In this document: positions 28,065 to 37,033 of the stretch, piece by piece
Layout: the number at the start of each line of letters is the position of its first letter
Position numbering within the stretch: position 1 is the first letter of the stretch
Assembly: GCF_000365425.1 (NCBI RefSeq)
Contig: NZ_AQOV01000001.1
Location: forward strand, 558,001-622,000
Direction of reading: 5' to 3'
Length of the DNA: 64,000 bases
From: Methylomonas sp. MK1
GTDB lineage: Bacteria > Pseudomonadota > Gammaproteobacteria > Methylococcales > Methylomonadaceae
Notes under the pieces: generated by a model
Seen by the model: only the letters and a program-made list of their open reading frames with translations
The model's database searches: none
Told to the model about the DNA's origin: nothing
Program-made: the position numbers and the translations under genes

Positions 28065-29263
28065 AGACTGATGCCCTCGCGTTGCATAATGGTCTGCATG
28101 TCTTTATCGCCGCGTCCGGATAGATTAATAACAATGATTTGATCCTGGCGCATGGTGGGGGCCAGTTTCATCGCGTAAGCCATCGCATGGCTGGATTCCA
28201 GCGCCGGGATAATACCTTCCATGCGGGTTAAGGCATGAAAACCCGCCATCGCTTCGTCGTCGGTAATATTCACATACTGAGCGCGGCCGGTATCTTTCAG
28301 CCAGGCGTGCTCAGGGCCAACGCCGGGATAATCCAGGCCGGCGGAGATAGAATGGGTTTCGATGATTTCGCCATCGTCGTCAGCCATCAGATACGTGCGG
28401 TTGCCGTGCAAAACGCCAGGACGGCCGGCACATAAAGGTGCGGAATGGCGGCCGGTTTCTACGCCGTCACCGGCCGCTTCGACGCCGATCATTTTCACGG
28501 ACTTGTCGTCGATAAACGGATAAAACAAGCCGATGGCATTGGAACCGCCGCCCACGCAAGCAAGCAGTACGTCGGGCAAGCGGCCGGTTTGGTCTAGACA
28601 TTGTTGACGGGCTTCGCGGCCAATCACAGCCTGAAAATCCCGAACCATGGCGGGATAGGGATGCGGACCGGCTACGGTGCCAATAATATAAAAAGTATTA
28701 TCGATATTGGTCACCCAATCGCGCAAAGCTTCGTTCAATGCGTCTTTGAGGGTTTTAGAGCCTGATTGCACAGGCACCACGGTGGCGCCCAACAACTTCA
28801 TTCGATAGACATTCAGGGATTGGCGGGCCACGTCCACTGCGCCCATGTACACCACACACTCCAAACCCAGACGGGCCGCGACAGTCGCGGTGGCGACGCC
28901 ATGCTGACCGGCGCCGGTTTCGGCGATGATGCGGGTCTTGCCCATACGTTTAGCCAACAGGGCTTGACCGACCGTGTTGTTAACTTTGTGCGCGCCGGTA
29001 TGATTGAGATCTTCGCGCTTCAGATAAATCTGCGCACCGCCCAAATGCTTACTCCAGCGTTCTGCATGATACAGCGGCGACGGTCGACCGACATAATCCT
29101 TGAGATCGGCATCCAACTCAGCGAGGAACTCCGGATCCTGCATATAGCGCTGATAGGCTTCGTTCAATTCGGTAATGGCCGGCATCAGCGTTTCCGCCAC
29201 AAAAATACCGCCGTAAGGCCCGAAATGGCCCCGGGCATCCGGCATATCGTATCTTTCTGTCAT
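28061..29263 (-). CDS. trpB: Tryptophan synthase beta chain
   Basis: The 400-aa PLP enzyme condenses indole with serine. It shows [17 protein letters not shown], with the PLP lysine in [20 protein letters not shown], the phosphate loop GGGSNAIG and LSGRGDKD. The ATG at 29261-29263 gives the family start [15 protein letters not shown]; the three-codon longer frame starts with TTG inside the GAGA ribosome binding region. It follows trpF by five bases. Confidence 0.97.
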   Translation of the reverse strand: MTERYDMPDARGHFGPYGGIFVAETLMPAITELNEAYQRYMQDPEFLAELDADLKDYVGRPSPLYHAERWSKHLGGAQIYLKREDLNHTGAHKVNNTVGQALLAKRMGKTRIIAETGAGQHGVATATVAARLGLECVVYMGAVDVARQSLNVYRMKLLGATVVPVQSGSKTLKDALNEALRDWVTNIDNTFYIIGTVAGPHPYPAMVRDFQAVIGREARQQCLDQTGRLPDVLLACVGGGSNAIGLFYPFIDDKSVKMIGVEAAGDGVETGRHSAPLCAGRPGVLHGNRTYLMADDDGEIIETHSISAGLDYPGVGPEHAWLKDTGRAQYVNITDDEAMAGFHALTRMEGIIPALESSHAMAYAMKLAPTMRQDQIIVINLSGRGDKDMQTIMQREGISL

Positions 29264-29268
29264 AGTTC

Positions 29269-29889
29269 TCAAGTCGCTTGATTAGTTTTTCTTATAAACG
29301 CAGCCATTTTCGCTGCATCCTTGATGCCTTTCCCGGCCTCAACACCGCTGCTGACATCCAGTGCATACGGTTTTACAGCTTTAATCGCTTCCCCGGCATT
29401 TTCCGGCGTCAATCCGCCCGCGAGGATGATCGGCAAACTGCGGGTCGTCGGAATCAAATCCCAGTCAAAACCGCTACCGCTGCCGCCCTGCACGCCCGGA
29501 TGATAAGCATCCAACAGTAATCCGGCCGCATCGTGATATTGCTGTTGCAAGCCGGCGACGTCCGTATCCGCTTGCATGCGAATGGCTTTGATATACGGTT
29601 TATCGTAAATCCGGCAATCATCGGCAGGCTCATTGCCATGAAATTGCAGGCAATCCACCCTTGCTTTACTTAATACTTCACGGATCAACGCCGGCGCGGC
29701 ATCGACGAACAAGGCTACCACGTTAACAAAGGCTGGCAATGCTCTACTGATGCTTGCGGCTTGTTCGATGCTTACGTTTCTTGGACTGGGCGGATAAAAC
29801 ACCAAACCAATCGCATCGACACCCAAATTAGCCGCACAAAGCGCATCTTCCACTTGGGTAAAACCGCAAATTTTAACGCGGGTACGCAT
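29269..29889 (-). CDS. trpF: Phosphoribosylanthranilate isomerase
   Basis: The 206-aa barrel enzyme catalyses the third step of tryptophan synthesis. Motifs: [14 protein letters not shown] with the catalytic Cys7-type residue, [18 protein letters not shown], and [14 protein letters not shown] with [16 protein letters not shown] near the end. It is the first gene of the trpF-trpB-trpA-accD-folC run, with no leader peptide or attenuator visible upstream. Confidence 0.96.
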   Translation of the reverse strand: MRTRVKICGFTQVEDALCAANLGVDAIGLVFYPPSPRNVSIEQAASISRALPAFVNVVALFVDAAPALIREVLSKARVDCLQFHGNEPADDCRIYDKPYIKAIRMQADTDVAGLQQQYHDAAGLLLDAYHPGVQGGSGSGFDWDLIPTTRSLPIILAGGLTPENAGEAIKAVKPYALDVSSGVEAGKGIKDAAKMAAFIRKTNQAT

Positions 29890-29952
29890 CTAAAGCCTCA
29901 CAAAAAATGGCGGCGTAGGATAACACAGCTATCCGATATGTCATGTCCGGAC

Positions 29953-29984
29953 CAATAAAAAAAGGCTGACCCTTGTCAGCCTTT
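29953..29984 (-). terminator. Rho-independent terminator after the DUF2231 gene
   Basis: On the minus strand a perfect 10-bp stem (AAAGGCTGAC, four-base loop, GTCAGCCTTT) is followed by TTTTATT. It lies 25 bases after the stop of the gene at 30009-30770 and would separate it from trpF. Confidence 0.85.
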
Positions 29985-30008
29985 GTCCGGCGGCTCTTCA
30001 GGCGGGCG

Positions 30009-30770
30009 TCAATGGGCATGATGATGGTCGTGATGATGACCGGCAACACCATGCGTCGTTTCGTCCTGATGACTATCTTCCGGTTTCAAATCTTCGACTT
30101 CGGTTTCTTCATGCGTTGCCGCCAAACTATCCTCAACAGCACCTTCGTGTTCATGAGCGCGCGCCGCCGCTTGATTGACTTGATCCGCAGCGTGCACCGA
30201 CACGCCATGTTTATAGACCATCAGGCCGCCCAGATCGGCGGTAAACGCCAGCAACCCGGATAAAATCGCCGCCAGCAACAAGTACAGCGTGTTAGCTGGC
30301 CCGGTTATCAGCCCTTTGCTAAACAAACGCCACGCCGACAGTGCAGTAGCCAGACTTAATACCGAGATACCCAGGTGCTCATGATGCTCCATGATCTCGT
30401 GAACATCACCACCATGCGCCACACTCCCTGCCGCCACTAAACCGGCCGCCACGGTAAGCGCGGCAAACACGGTACCCAGATACAGAAATGCGCCGGCTAT
30501 CTGCCGCCACTCCGAGCGCTTCGCCAAGCTGCCGATCAAATCCAGAGTGAAGAACATAGTCAACAACGCAATCGGGAAATGCACCAGCAAGGGATGAATA
30601 TTTTGTAACGCAGCAACGCCCGGCAATAAACTATCCAGACTTTCCGAAGGAGATTGCCGCACCAACACTTCCAGGAAGGACAATAAGCTCTCCACCCCAC
30701 CGGCCACTCCTCCACCGTTGTCGCCGCCACCATGCACGGCGAACGTCAAGTGATCGTTTAGACCCCACAT
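30009..30770 (-). CDS. DUF2231 membrane protein with a histidine-rich tail
   Basis: The 253-aa protein contains the DUF2231 core beginning IHPLLVHFPIALLTMFFTLDLIG (about 58-80), with four membrane helices and several conserved histidines (HPLLVHF, EIMEHHEHLG). The C-terminal 50 residues are acidic and end in a His cluster (GHHHDHHHAH), a likely metal-binding tail. The role is unknown; members are often predicted to bind haem or metal. It is followed by a strong terminator and forms a single-gene unit. Confidence 0.82.
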   Translation of the reverse strand: MWGLNDHLTFAVHGGGDNGGGVAGGVESLLSFLEVLVRQSPSESLDSLLPGVAALQNIHPLLVHFPIALLTMFFTLDLIGSLAKRSEWRQIAGAFLYLGTVFAALTVAAGLVAAGSVAHGGDVHEIMEHHEHLGISVLSLATALSAWRLFSKGLITGPANTLYLLLAAILSGLLAFTADLGGLMVYKHGVSVHAADQVNQAAARAHEHEGAVEDSLAATHEETEVEDLKPEDSHQDETTHGVAGHHHDHHHAH

Positions 30771-30822
30771 AAAATCTCCCCCGCTTCAGTTTTGCGCGGA
30801 TACTACCACGATAGGCCTTAGC

Positions 30823-31848
30823 CTAGTTAATCGTCACTTGGGTGGACATAGTCAAGGCCCTGGTTTTACTTTCCAAAAACTCGGTGCCTTGTTGCTGGAT
30901 AAACATCACTTGCAATTTCTCCGCATCGGCAAGTTTCATCCCTTCTTCCTGCCCCAGGCACAATAAAGCGGTAGACCAGGCGTCGGCTATGGTCGGGCTT
31001 TCGTTAAACACACTGACAGCAACTAAATCGTGCGTTACCGGCTTGCCGTTGCGGGCATCCAGAATGTGGCTGTAACGCTTGCCTTTGACGTCGAAATAAT
31101 GCCGGTAAGTACCCGAGGTCATCACTGACATCGGCGACTCCTTCGGCAAGGTCACCACTTTGTGCATCTTTTGTTCGCCCGGCAGCGGTTTTTCCACCGC
31201 AATACGCCAGGCCTTGCCGTCCGGTTTGCTACCCAGCGCTTTTAATTCGCCACCGATTTCCACCAGATAGTTTTGGATACCCAAAGCCTCAAGTGTGTTG
31301 CTGATTTTCTCGACACTATACCCCTGCGCAATTGACGACAGATCAACTCGTACATTGGGCAGTTTTTTCGACATATGGCTATCGTCCACCAGCTGCAATT
31401 TGTCCATGCCGATATTCGCCAACGCTAATTGCAAGGCTGCATCGTCTGGGATAGTCAACTCTTCTCCCATGAAACCCCACATCTCGAACAAAGGCTTGAT
31501 GGTCAAATCGTAACAACCCAGACTGAGCTTGCTGACGTTCTCGGCCACTTTAAACAAAGCCACGATTTCGTCGCCGACCAGCTGACTATTTGTCGACGGG
31601 TTGGCGTTAAATTGTTCGATTGTCGAGTCCGGTCGGTAATTGGATAAGGTTTTATCCAAATCCAGGAAAACTTTTTCAACTTCAGCGCTGACTTGCGCAT
31701 CATCCCGCGCTTGCGGCGTCCAATAACTGATGTGATACGTAGTACCTTGCGCGAAACCGCTAAAAGTCTTTACTGGCGGCAGCGGCTCCGCACATCCCAG
31801 TGCCAGCAACAATCCCAGTATTACCGCGATCCATCCTTTCCGTAGCAT
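30823..31848 (-). CDS. apbE: FAD:protein FMN transferase (ApbE), lipoprotein
   Basis: The 341-aa product has a lipoprotein signal (LLLALGCAEP) after the ATG at 31846-31848, with a GGGGG run just upstream. ApbE motifs are present: SNYRPDSTIEQFN, VDLSSIAQGYSVEKI, LVEIGGELKALG, and DARNGKPVTHDL followed by VFNESPTIADAWSTALL. It covalently attaches FMN to threonine in periplasmic or membrane proteins such as RnfG and NqrC. It follows the isochorismatase-like gene by 15 bases, so they are co-transcribed. Confidence 0.94.
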   Translation of the reverse strand: MLRKGWIAVILGLLLALGCAEPLPPVKTFSGFAQGTTYHISYWTPQARDDAQVSAEVEKVFLDLDKTLSNYRPDSTIEQFNANPSTNSQLVGDEIVALFKVAENVSKLSLGCYDLTIKPLFEMWGFMGEELTIPDDAALQLALANIGMDKLQLVDDSHMSKKLPNVRVDLSSIAQGYSVEKISNTLEALGIQNYLVEIGGELKALGSKPDGKAWRIAVEKPLPGEQKMHKVVTLPKESPMSVMTSGTYRHYFDVKGKRYSHILDARNGKPVTHDLVAVSVFNESPTIADAWSTALLCLGQEEGMKLADAEKLQVMFIQQQGTEFLESKTRALTMSTQVTIN

Positions 31849-31863
31849 TAAACCCCCGTGCAA

Positions 31864-32430
31864 TTAACGCAAAAGCGCTGAAATAGTTTTGAAATGGCTA
31901 TGCCGAGCATCCCGCAACCATTCGAACAACACCGATTCGTGACAGCTCAACGTGACACCTTGCTGCAGCATGCGCTGCAAGGCGTAATCTTTATGCTTGA
32001 CTTGGCGCGAACAAACCGCATCAGCCACCAGATGAACTTGATAGTTTGCACTTAACAACTCAAGCGCGGTTTGCAACACGCACACATGCGCTTCCTGACC
32101 TATCAGCACCACTTGCTTCCGGCCAGTATCGGCCAGGGCTTGCATGAAACCCTCGGCAGCGCAGCAGGAAAAACCGGTTTTACTGAAAACCCGCGAATTG
32201 TCCGGCAAGCACTCGCTGATCTCCGTTTGGGTGGGTCCAAGCCCTTGCGGGTACTGTTCGGTCAACAGCACCGGCACATTCAACAAACCGGCGGCTTGCA
32301 GCAAGCGTTGGCCGTGCTTAAGCATCTGCTGTAGGTCTAACGCAGGCATAGCCGTCGACAAACGTTCCTGAATATCCACCACCAGCAAAACGCTATTATC
32401 CGCGTCCAATAAATTGGGATGCATCGTCAT
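31864..32430 (-). CDS. Isochorismatase-family cysteine hydrolase
   Basis: The 188-aa enzyme (ATG at 32428-32430) has the family triad: Asp in LLVVDIQERL, a lysine in VFSKTGFSC, and the nucleophilic Cys in QEAHVCVLQTALELL. It is of the YcaC/nicotinamidase-related group; the substrate is unknown. It starts five bases before the stop region of smpB in the minus direction and precedes apbE. No strong ribosome binding site is visible; a second ATG lies two codons downstream. Confidence 0.82.
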   Translation of the reverse strand: MTMHPNLLDADNSVLLVVDIQERLSTAMPALDLQQMLKHGQRLLQAAGLLNVPVLLTEQYPQGLGPTQTEISECLPDNSRVFSKTGFSCCAAEGFMQALADTGRKQVVLIGQEAHVCVLQTALELLSANYQVHLVADAVCSRQVKHKDYALQRMLQQGVTLSCHESVLFEWLRDARHSHFKTISALLR

Positions 32431-32435
32431 CGAAA

Positions 32436-32921
32436 TTAGCCGTGCTTCATGATGCGCGCTCGGTCTCGCTGCCAATCCTTGTCTTTGGAAGCTGCGCGCT
32501 TGTCGTGCAATTTTTTACCTTTCGCCAGACCGATTTTCAGCTTGGCGCGGCCCTTGATCCAATACATCGATAGCGGAATCAGGGTGTAGCCTTTGCGTTC
32601 CACCGAGCCGATCAGCTTGTTCAATTCACGTCGGTGTAACAATAATTTTTTCTTGCGTACCGCGTCCGGATTGACGTGGGTGGACGCCGACAATAAAGCC
32701 GACACATGCGCCCCACTCAGCCAAGCCTCGCCGCGTCTGATCTCGACATAGCTCTCTTTCAGCTGGATCCGGCCGTCACGCAAGCTTTTCACTTCCCAGC
32801 CCTCCAACACCAAACCGGCTTCGAAAGTCTCGTCTATGGTGTACTCGTGGGAAGCCTGACGATTGACCGCGATGGTGTTATCGGTGGCTTTGTTGTCCTT
32901 CTTGGATTTTTTGGCTGCCAT
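32436..32921 (-). CDS. smpB: SsrA-binding protein SmpB
   Basis: The 161-aa protein binds tmRNA and rescues stalled ribosomes. Motifs: NRQASHEYTIDETFEAGLVL with EVKSLRDGRIQLKESYVEI, and the basic C-terminal tail GKKLHDKRAASKDKDWQRDR. I start at ATG 32919-32921 (MAAKKSKKDN), the family start; the longer frame has no homology. No tmRNA gene is seen in the window. Confidence 0.96.
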   Translation of the reverse strand: MAAKKSKKDNKATDNTIAVNRQASHEYTIDETFEAGLVLEGWEVKSLRDGRIQLKESYVEIRRGEAWLSGAHVSALLSASTHVNPDAVRKKKLLLHRRELNKLIGSVERKGYTLIPLSMYWIKGRAKLKIGLAKGKKLHDKRAASKDKDWQRDRARIMKHG

Positions 32922-33021
32922 TCTGTAGCGAAGTTTTTTTAAACTGACTGAAAACGTGAATTTTGATATTTTACTCACACACCCGTTAAATAACGATATA
33001 AAAACACAAGGGCTCCCCAAC

Positions 33022-34380
33022 ATGACCGATAAAACCCCATCCATCCACGGCGAATGGTCCTCCCGCTTCGCCTTTATTCTGGCCGCCACCGGTTCGGCGG
33101 TCGGTTTGGGTAATATCTGGAAATTTCCTTACATCACCGGCCAAAACGGTGGCGGCGCTTTTGTGATCGTGTATTTAATCTGCGTGGCAGCCATCGGCAT
33201 ACCGATCATGATTGCGGAAATCATGATGGGCCGACGCGGCCGGCAAAGCCCGATCAACACCATGCAAACCTTGGCCGAAGAAGCCAAAGTTGATCCACGT
33301 TGGGGCTATTTGGGCTGGATGGGCATGATCGCCGGTTTTTTAATCCTGGCCTACTATAGCGTGATTGCCGGCTGGTCGATGGCTTATATCTTTAAAGCAT
33401 TCTTCGGCGGCTTCTTCGGTACCGACGCCGGCGAAGTGAAGGAAATGTTCGCCAATTTGATGGCCAGCCCGATCCAGCAGATTTTCTGGCACACCGTGTT
33501 CATGTTCATCACCATGCAAGTGGTGATGCGCGGGGTGAAAGGCGGCCTGGAAAAAGCCGTGCGCTTTTTAATGCCGGCCTTATTTGTGATCCTGATTATT
33601 TTGGTGGCTTATGCGATGGCTTCCGGCTCCTATGCGCAAGGCATCCACTTTTTGTTCAGCCCCGATTTCAGCAAAATCAACGCCGACGCGGTGCTGACCG
33701 CGATGGGCCACGCCTTTTTTACGTTAAGCTTGGGCATGGGCGCGATCATGGTTTACGGCTCTTACCTGCCCAGCCATGTCTCGATTGCCAAAACTACCTT
33801 TTTTATTGCCGGCGCGGATACCGCGGTAGCCTTGCTGGCCGGCATCGCCATTTTTCCCTTGGTGTTTGCCAACCAACTGGAAGTTGCCACCGGACCGGGC
33901 CTGATCTTTCAAACACTGCCGTTAGCCTTTGGTCACATGAGTGGCGGTTGGTTATTCGGCGTCCTGTTTTTTGTACTGCTGTTTTTCGCCGCCCTCACCT
34001 CGTCAATTTCTTTGATTGAACCGGCCGTGGCCTGGCTGGTGGAAAACAAAAATATTGCTAGGCAAAAAGCCTGCGTCTGGGCAGGCACCGCTTGCTGGGG
34101 CTTGGGCGTGGCGGTGGTGTTTTCCTTCAACATCTGGTCCGGTTTCAAAATCTTCGATAAAAATCTGTTCGAACTACTGGATTACCTGACCGCCAACCTG
34201 ATGCTGCCTTTGGGCGGTTTGTGCATCGCGGTGTTTGCCGGCTGGATGATGAAACAAGCCCATGCGGAGCAGGAACTGGAACTGCCGACGCAAGGCTTTC
34301 AGGCTTGGCAATTTCTAATCAAATACGTAGCGCCGGCAGCAGTGTTCATCGTCTTCTTACATGTACTCGGGGTGCTGTAA
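33022..34380 (+). CDS. Sodium-dependent transporter, NSS/SNF family
   Basis: The 452-aa membrane protein has about 11-12 hydrophobic helices. The signature of the neurotransmitter:sodium symporter family is near the N-terminus: WSSRFAFILAATGSAVGLGN followed by IWKFPYITGQNGGGAF, and later FFTLSLGMGAIMVYGSYL and LTSSISLIEPAVAWL. It takes up amino acids or related compounds with sodium. Start ATG 33022; the longer open frame upstream lies in the smpB promoter region. It is divergent from smpB and is followed directly by ratA. Confidence 0.92.
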   Translation: MTDKTPSIHGEWSSRFAFILAATGSAVGLGNIWKFPYITGQNGGGAFVIVYLICVAAIGIPIMIAEIMMGRRGRQSPINTMQTLAEEAKVDPRWGYLGWMGMIAGFLILAYYSVIAGWSMAYIFKAFFGGFFGTDAGEVKEMFANLMASPIQQIFWHTVFMFITMQVVMRGVKGGLEKAVRFLMPALFVILIILVAYAMASGSYAQGIHFLFSPDFSKINADAVLTAMGHAFFTLSLGMGAIMVYGSYLPSHVSIAKTTFFIAGADTAVALLAGIAIFPLVFANQLEVATGPGLIFQTLPLAFGHMSGGWLFGVLFFVLLFFAALTSSISLIEPAVAWLVENKNIARQKACVWAGTACWGLGVAVVFSFNIWSGFKIFDKNLFELLDYLTANLMLPLGGLCIAVFAGWMMKQAHAEQELELPTQGFQAWQFLIKYVAPAAVFIVFLHVLGVL

Positions 34381-34818
34381 ATGATCACGGTTGTACAAAA
34401 AAGCGCCTTGGTCAAATTCTCCGCTAAACAAATGTTTGATCTGGTAGATGATATCGAGTCGTATCCCAAGTTCTTACCTTGGTGTTCCGGCAGCAAAATA
34501 TTGAAACGCGAAGGCAACATCGTCGAAGGGCAAATCGACATCGCCAAGGCCGGCTTTCATAAATCCTTTACCACCCGCAATAAAGTCGATCAAGGCGGCA
34601 GAATCCAGATCAGCTTGCTGGACGGGCCGTTTTCCTCGCTAGAGGGCTTTTGGAGCTTCATGCCGCTACGCGAAGACGCCAGCAAAATCTCACTGGACCT
34701 GGAATTCGAAATCTCCGGCATGCTGGCTAACTTGGCCTTCGGCCCGGTGTTTAATCAAATCTGCAACACCATGGTCACCTCCTTCACGCAGCGCGCCAAA
34801 GCCTTGTATGGCGGATGA
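34381..34818 (+). CDS. ratA: RatA-type START-domain protein
   Basis: The 145-aa product matches the RatA/Coq10 family: VQKSALVKFSAKQMFDLVDD, IESYPKFLPWCSGSKIL, and GPFSSLEGFWSFMPL with FNQICNTMVTSFTQRA at the end. E. coli RatA was described as inhibiting ribosome association, while Coq10 homologues bind ubiquinone; the true role here is open. It follows the transporter stop directly and overlaps ratB by 11 bases. Confidence 0.9.
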   Translation: MITVVQKSALVKFSAKQMFDLVDDIESYPKFLPWCSGSKILKREGNIVEGQIDIAKAGFHKSFTTRNKVDQGGRIQISLLDGPFSSLEGFWSFMPLREDASKISLDLEFEISGMLANLAFGPVFNQICNTMVTSFTQRAKALYGG

Positions 34819-35089
34819 AATGATCGCGGTGGAAGTGGCTTACGCCACGCCGGATCAGCAATTGCTTATCCCTGTCAGCCTGGCGGCAAACTCCACCGTC
34901 GAACAAGCCATAGAAGCTTCCGGCATCTTGCGGGAGTTTCCGGAGATTGATTTAAGTCAACAGAAGGTGGGGATTTTTGGGCAGGTTTGCGGTTTGGACA
35001 AGTCCCTCAGCGCAGAAGATCGCGTCGAGATTTACCGGCCTTTAAAGCAGAATCCGATGGATGCGCGGCGGGGGCGGATGCAGAAGTAG
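34808..35089 (+). CDS. ratB: RnfH/RatB family protein
   Basis: The 93-aa ubiquitin-like protein has the RnfH pattern: VEVAYATPDQQLLIPVSL, TVEQAIEASGILREFPEIDL, VGIFGQVCGLDKSLSAEDRV and EIYRPLKQNPMDARRGR. It is paired with ratA as in E. coli. The function is unknown; despite its name it is not a proven antitoxin. The 285-bp dispersed repeat begins 11 bases after its stop. Confidence 0.92.
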   Translation: MADEMIAVEVAYATPDQQLLIPVSLAANSTVEQAIEASGILREFPEIDLSQQKVGIFGQVCGLDKSLSAEDRVEIYRPLKQNPMDARRGRMQK

Positions 35090-35100
35090 TCTGGGTAATC

Positions 35101-35384
35101 ATTCGCTGAAAATCTTGGAAACGGAGCGCCAGCGAAGTGAAGATTTTTAGTCCCCGATAGCCGTAGCGCCGGGCGGGTTTTCGCAGCGAAGCGGAGAAAA
35201 CCTGCAAGGCATCGCGACACGGCGTTAAGTCATGCGAGAGCCGATGTTTCGACCCCTGGTTGGGTCGGAACGAGGTGACGCGGACGAATCGGGGCGCCGA
35301 AGGCATAAGCGGTCGCGTAATTTTTGCCGATTTTTTCCAGCAGGATGCCCGAAAAAATCTTTCGGCAAAAATAGCGACTCCCCG
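35101..35384 (+). repeat. Dispersed repeat element, copy A (about 285 bp)
   Basis: This segment is nearly identical, in inverted orientation, to 55237-55521: about a dozen differences, most of them in one short stretch near 35340-35355. It begins with ATTCGCTGAAAATCTTGG and ends with GCGACTCCCCG. Inside are imperfect hairpins, including TTTTTGCCGA...TTTCGGCAAAAA near the right end and GTTTTCGCAGCGAAGC. The boundaries are where similarity stops. It encodes no recognisable protein. It may be a non-autonomous mobile element or a conserved non-coding repeat of this genome. Confidence 0.85.
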
Positions 35385-35471
35385 GTGATGGTTAACGAAT
35401 TTGATTTAGGCAGTGCTAAATGAAGACACACAGTTGAAATGAAAAGATATTTTTATTTTTTAATACGTGTT

Positions 35472-35513
35472 GACAACCTAAATGACGCAATGTTTTGCGT
35501 CATTTAGGTTGTC
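35472..35513. repeat. Perfect palindrome with 19-bp arms
   Basis: The arms GACAACCTAAATGACGCAA (35472-35490) and their exact reverse complement (35495-35513) flank a TGTT loop. There is no U tract, so it is not a standard terminator. It lies just upstream of the integron cassette start and could be a regulatory hairpin, a miniature element or part of a recombination site. Confidence 0.85.
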
Positions 35514-35534
35514 TAATTGTGGTTAGGTTTTTCG

Positions 35535-36389
35535 ATGGAAACTCAGCAAATCGAAACAAGGCTCCAACATTTCTTTGATCAAATCGCGACGATTCAGCAT
35601 TATCAAAGACTCTCGGAGAGGATTACCAAACAGACAATTCAAGACCTCTACGAAAAAGACAAACAGCTTGCGACACTCACCCCGGAACATAGAGAAGTTT
35701 TTGACTCTAGCCTTGATGTATTTAGCATCTACAGTCCATATACTGGAGAAAATCGACCGTATTCTGTAAAGAAGTCAACTATCAAGGACACAGCAAAACT
35801 AGTTCATCTTCACAAGAACAGGCAGTATCAATGGCTTCTGGTGGAAGCATATGAGTTATTCGAGGATTTCATTGTTTCAACATATGAGCTAATTCGGGAG
35901 GACAACCCTGAATTTAGGCTGAGCAAAGATAGTAACAAAGAATTATTGTCCAAAGACCTCAAGCGGAAAGTACATCTGATTCTCAGTCGATTTAGAGAGA
36001 AAATTGCAGGACTGAAAACAATTGAGCAGGATAATAAAATCCAGAAGAATCTGAGGCTCTATCTTAATATCATTGAAAAATTCAGGCACATTATTGTTCA
36101 CAAAAACGGAAAGACATCTAATGTAGCGTTGGTAACGGATCAAATACTAAAAACATCTTGCCTGCTTAGTGATAAGGCAAGAGAGCCTGATGCAAGAGCG
36201 GTAATTAACGACTACTTTGGCGCTGAGGACTATGAGGGGGTGATAGTCTTGGTTGAAAAACCAGTCTTTAATTATGGCGGAATATCAATGCACATAAATA
36301 GACATGATGACCTTCTGAATATCATGCTCAGCTATGCCCTTGTGTTATCGCAGTGCTTGGTAAATCATTTTCACTCAAACAAAACCTAA
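35535..36389 (+). CDS. Integron cassette protein with a HEPN-like motif
   Basis: The 284-aa product (ATG at 35535; a TTG six codons upstream is less likely) is soluble, helical and charged. Near residue 184 it has RHIIVH, an R-x4-H motif with histidine after the arginine, as in HEPN ribonucleases, preceded by helical segments NRQYQWLLVEAYELFEDFIV and NLRLYLNIIEKF. Similar architecture occurs in HEPN proteins of RNA-targeting toxins and defence systems; catalysis is not proven. A core site GTTAGGT lies at 35522-35528, just before the start, and the stop TAA lies inside the attC R'' box, so the gene is a complete integron cassette. It is AT-rich compared with the chromosome. Confidence 0.72.
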   Translation: METQQIETRLQHFFDQIATIQHYQRLSERITKQTIQDLYEKDKQLATLTPEHREVFDSSLDVFSIYSPYTGENRPYSVKKSTIKDTAKLVHLHKNRQYQWLLVEAYELFEDFIVSTYELIREDNPEFRLSKDSNKELLSKDLKRKVHLILSRFREKIAGLKTIEQDNKIQKNLRLYLNIIEKFRHIIVHKNGKTSNVALVTDQILKTSCLLSDKAREPDARAVINDYFGAEDYEGVIVLVEKPVFNYGGISMHINRHDDLLNIMLSYALVLSQCLVNHFHSNKT

Positions 36390-36473
36390 CATGGCGCTCA
36401 ACCGGAGCGCGGTTATAATGCGGCTTTGTTTTTTCTGCTTTCCGGGCCGCGCCCGGTTAGCTCTACGTTAGGC
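36384..36473 (+). other. Integron attC recombination site
   Basis: The 90-bp site has the attC architecture. The R'' core ACCTAAC (36384-36390, fitting RYYYAAC) and the R' core GTTAGGC (36467-36473, fitting GTTRRRY) are complementary. Inner arms GCTCAACCGG (36396-36405) and CCGGTTAGC (36454-36462), and GCGCGG/CCGCGC, pair imperfectly with unpaired bases, leaving an AT-rich variable centre. It terminates the HEPN cassette and precedes the acetyltransferase start by three bases. No integron integrase gene is seen nearby. Confidence 0.88.
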
Positions 36474-36476
36474 GGC

Positions 36477-36989
36477 ATGCCAATCACTATCCGGCCCGTT
36501 TCTGCCCAGGACGCGGACGACTTTGTCTCTGCCGCTAACCGCAGCCGTCGACTTCATCATCCCTGGGCTACTGCTCCCTGCGACGAGGCAGCCTTCACTC
36601 GCTACCTGGCTCGCTTTGACAATCTCAACCACTTTGGGTTTGTTGTCGTCCACAAAGGCACAGGTGAACTAGTAGGCGCCATCAACCTCACCAACGTCGT
36701 CTACGAGGCGTTTCGCAGCGGCTATCTGGGCTACTTCGCGTTCAGCGGATATGAGGGTCGTGGCCACATGAAGCGCGGACTGTCTCTGGTCGTCCAGCAT
36801 GCCTTCCGTAGGCTTCGGCTGCACCGTTTGGAAGCCAACATTCAACCAGACAACTTGCCGTCAATTGCGCTGGTTCGCGCGTGCGGCTTCAGCAAAGAGG
36901 GCTACTCGCCGGCATACCTCAAGATCGAAGGCCGCTGGCGAGACCATGAACGCTGGGCACTCGTAAGGGGCCGCACAAATCCCGCCTGA
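36477..36989 (+). CDS. GNAT acetyltransferase, integron cassette
   Basis: The 170-aa protein has the RimJ/RimL-type GNAT fold: ITIRPVSAQDADDFVSAANR at the start, NHFGFVVVHKGTGELVGAINL, the acetyl-CoA loop SGYEGRGHMKRGLSLV, LHRLEANIQPDNLPSIALVRACGF and KEGYSPAYLKIEGRWRDHERW. It probably acetylates an amine on a protein or small molecule. It begins three bases after the R' core of the attC site, and its TGA lies in the R''-like start of a second, truncated attC, so it is a cassette gene. Codon use is GC-rich, unlike its neighbour, so the two cassettes have different sources. Confidence 0.88.
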   Translation: MPITIRPVSAQDADDFVSAANRSRRLHHPWATAPCDEAAFTRYLARFDNLNHFGFVVVHKGTGELVGAINLTNVVYEAFRSGYLGYFAFSGYEGRGHMKRGLSLVVQHAFRRLRLHRLEANIQPDNLPSIALVRACGFSKEGYSPAYLKIEGRWRDHERWALVRGRTNPA

Positions 36990-37018
36990 CTGATCGTTCA
37001 ACCGAAGCGCCGACGCCA
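36984..37018 (+). other. Truncated second attC site
   Basis: GCCTGAC (36984-36990), which departs from the R'' consensus at one position, is followed by TGATCGTTCAACCGAAGCG and CCGACGCC, closely resembling the left half of class-1-type attC sites. The matching right half with L' and GTTRRRY is absent, so the cassette array is broken here. Confidence 0.6.
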
Positions 37019-37033
37019 GGCCAACAGCACCGT

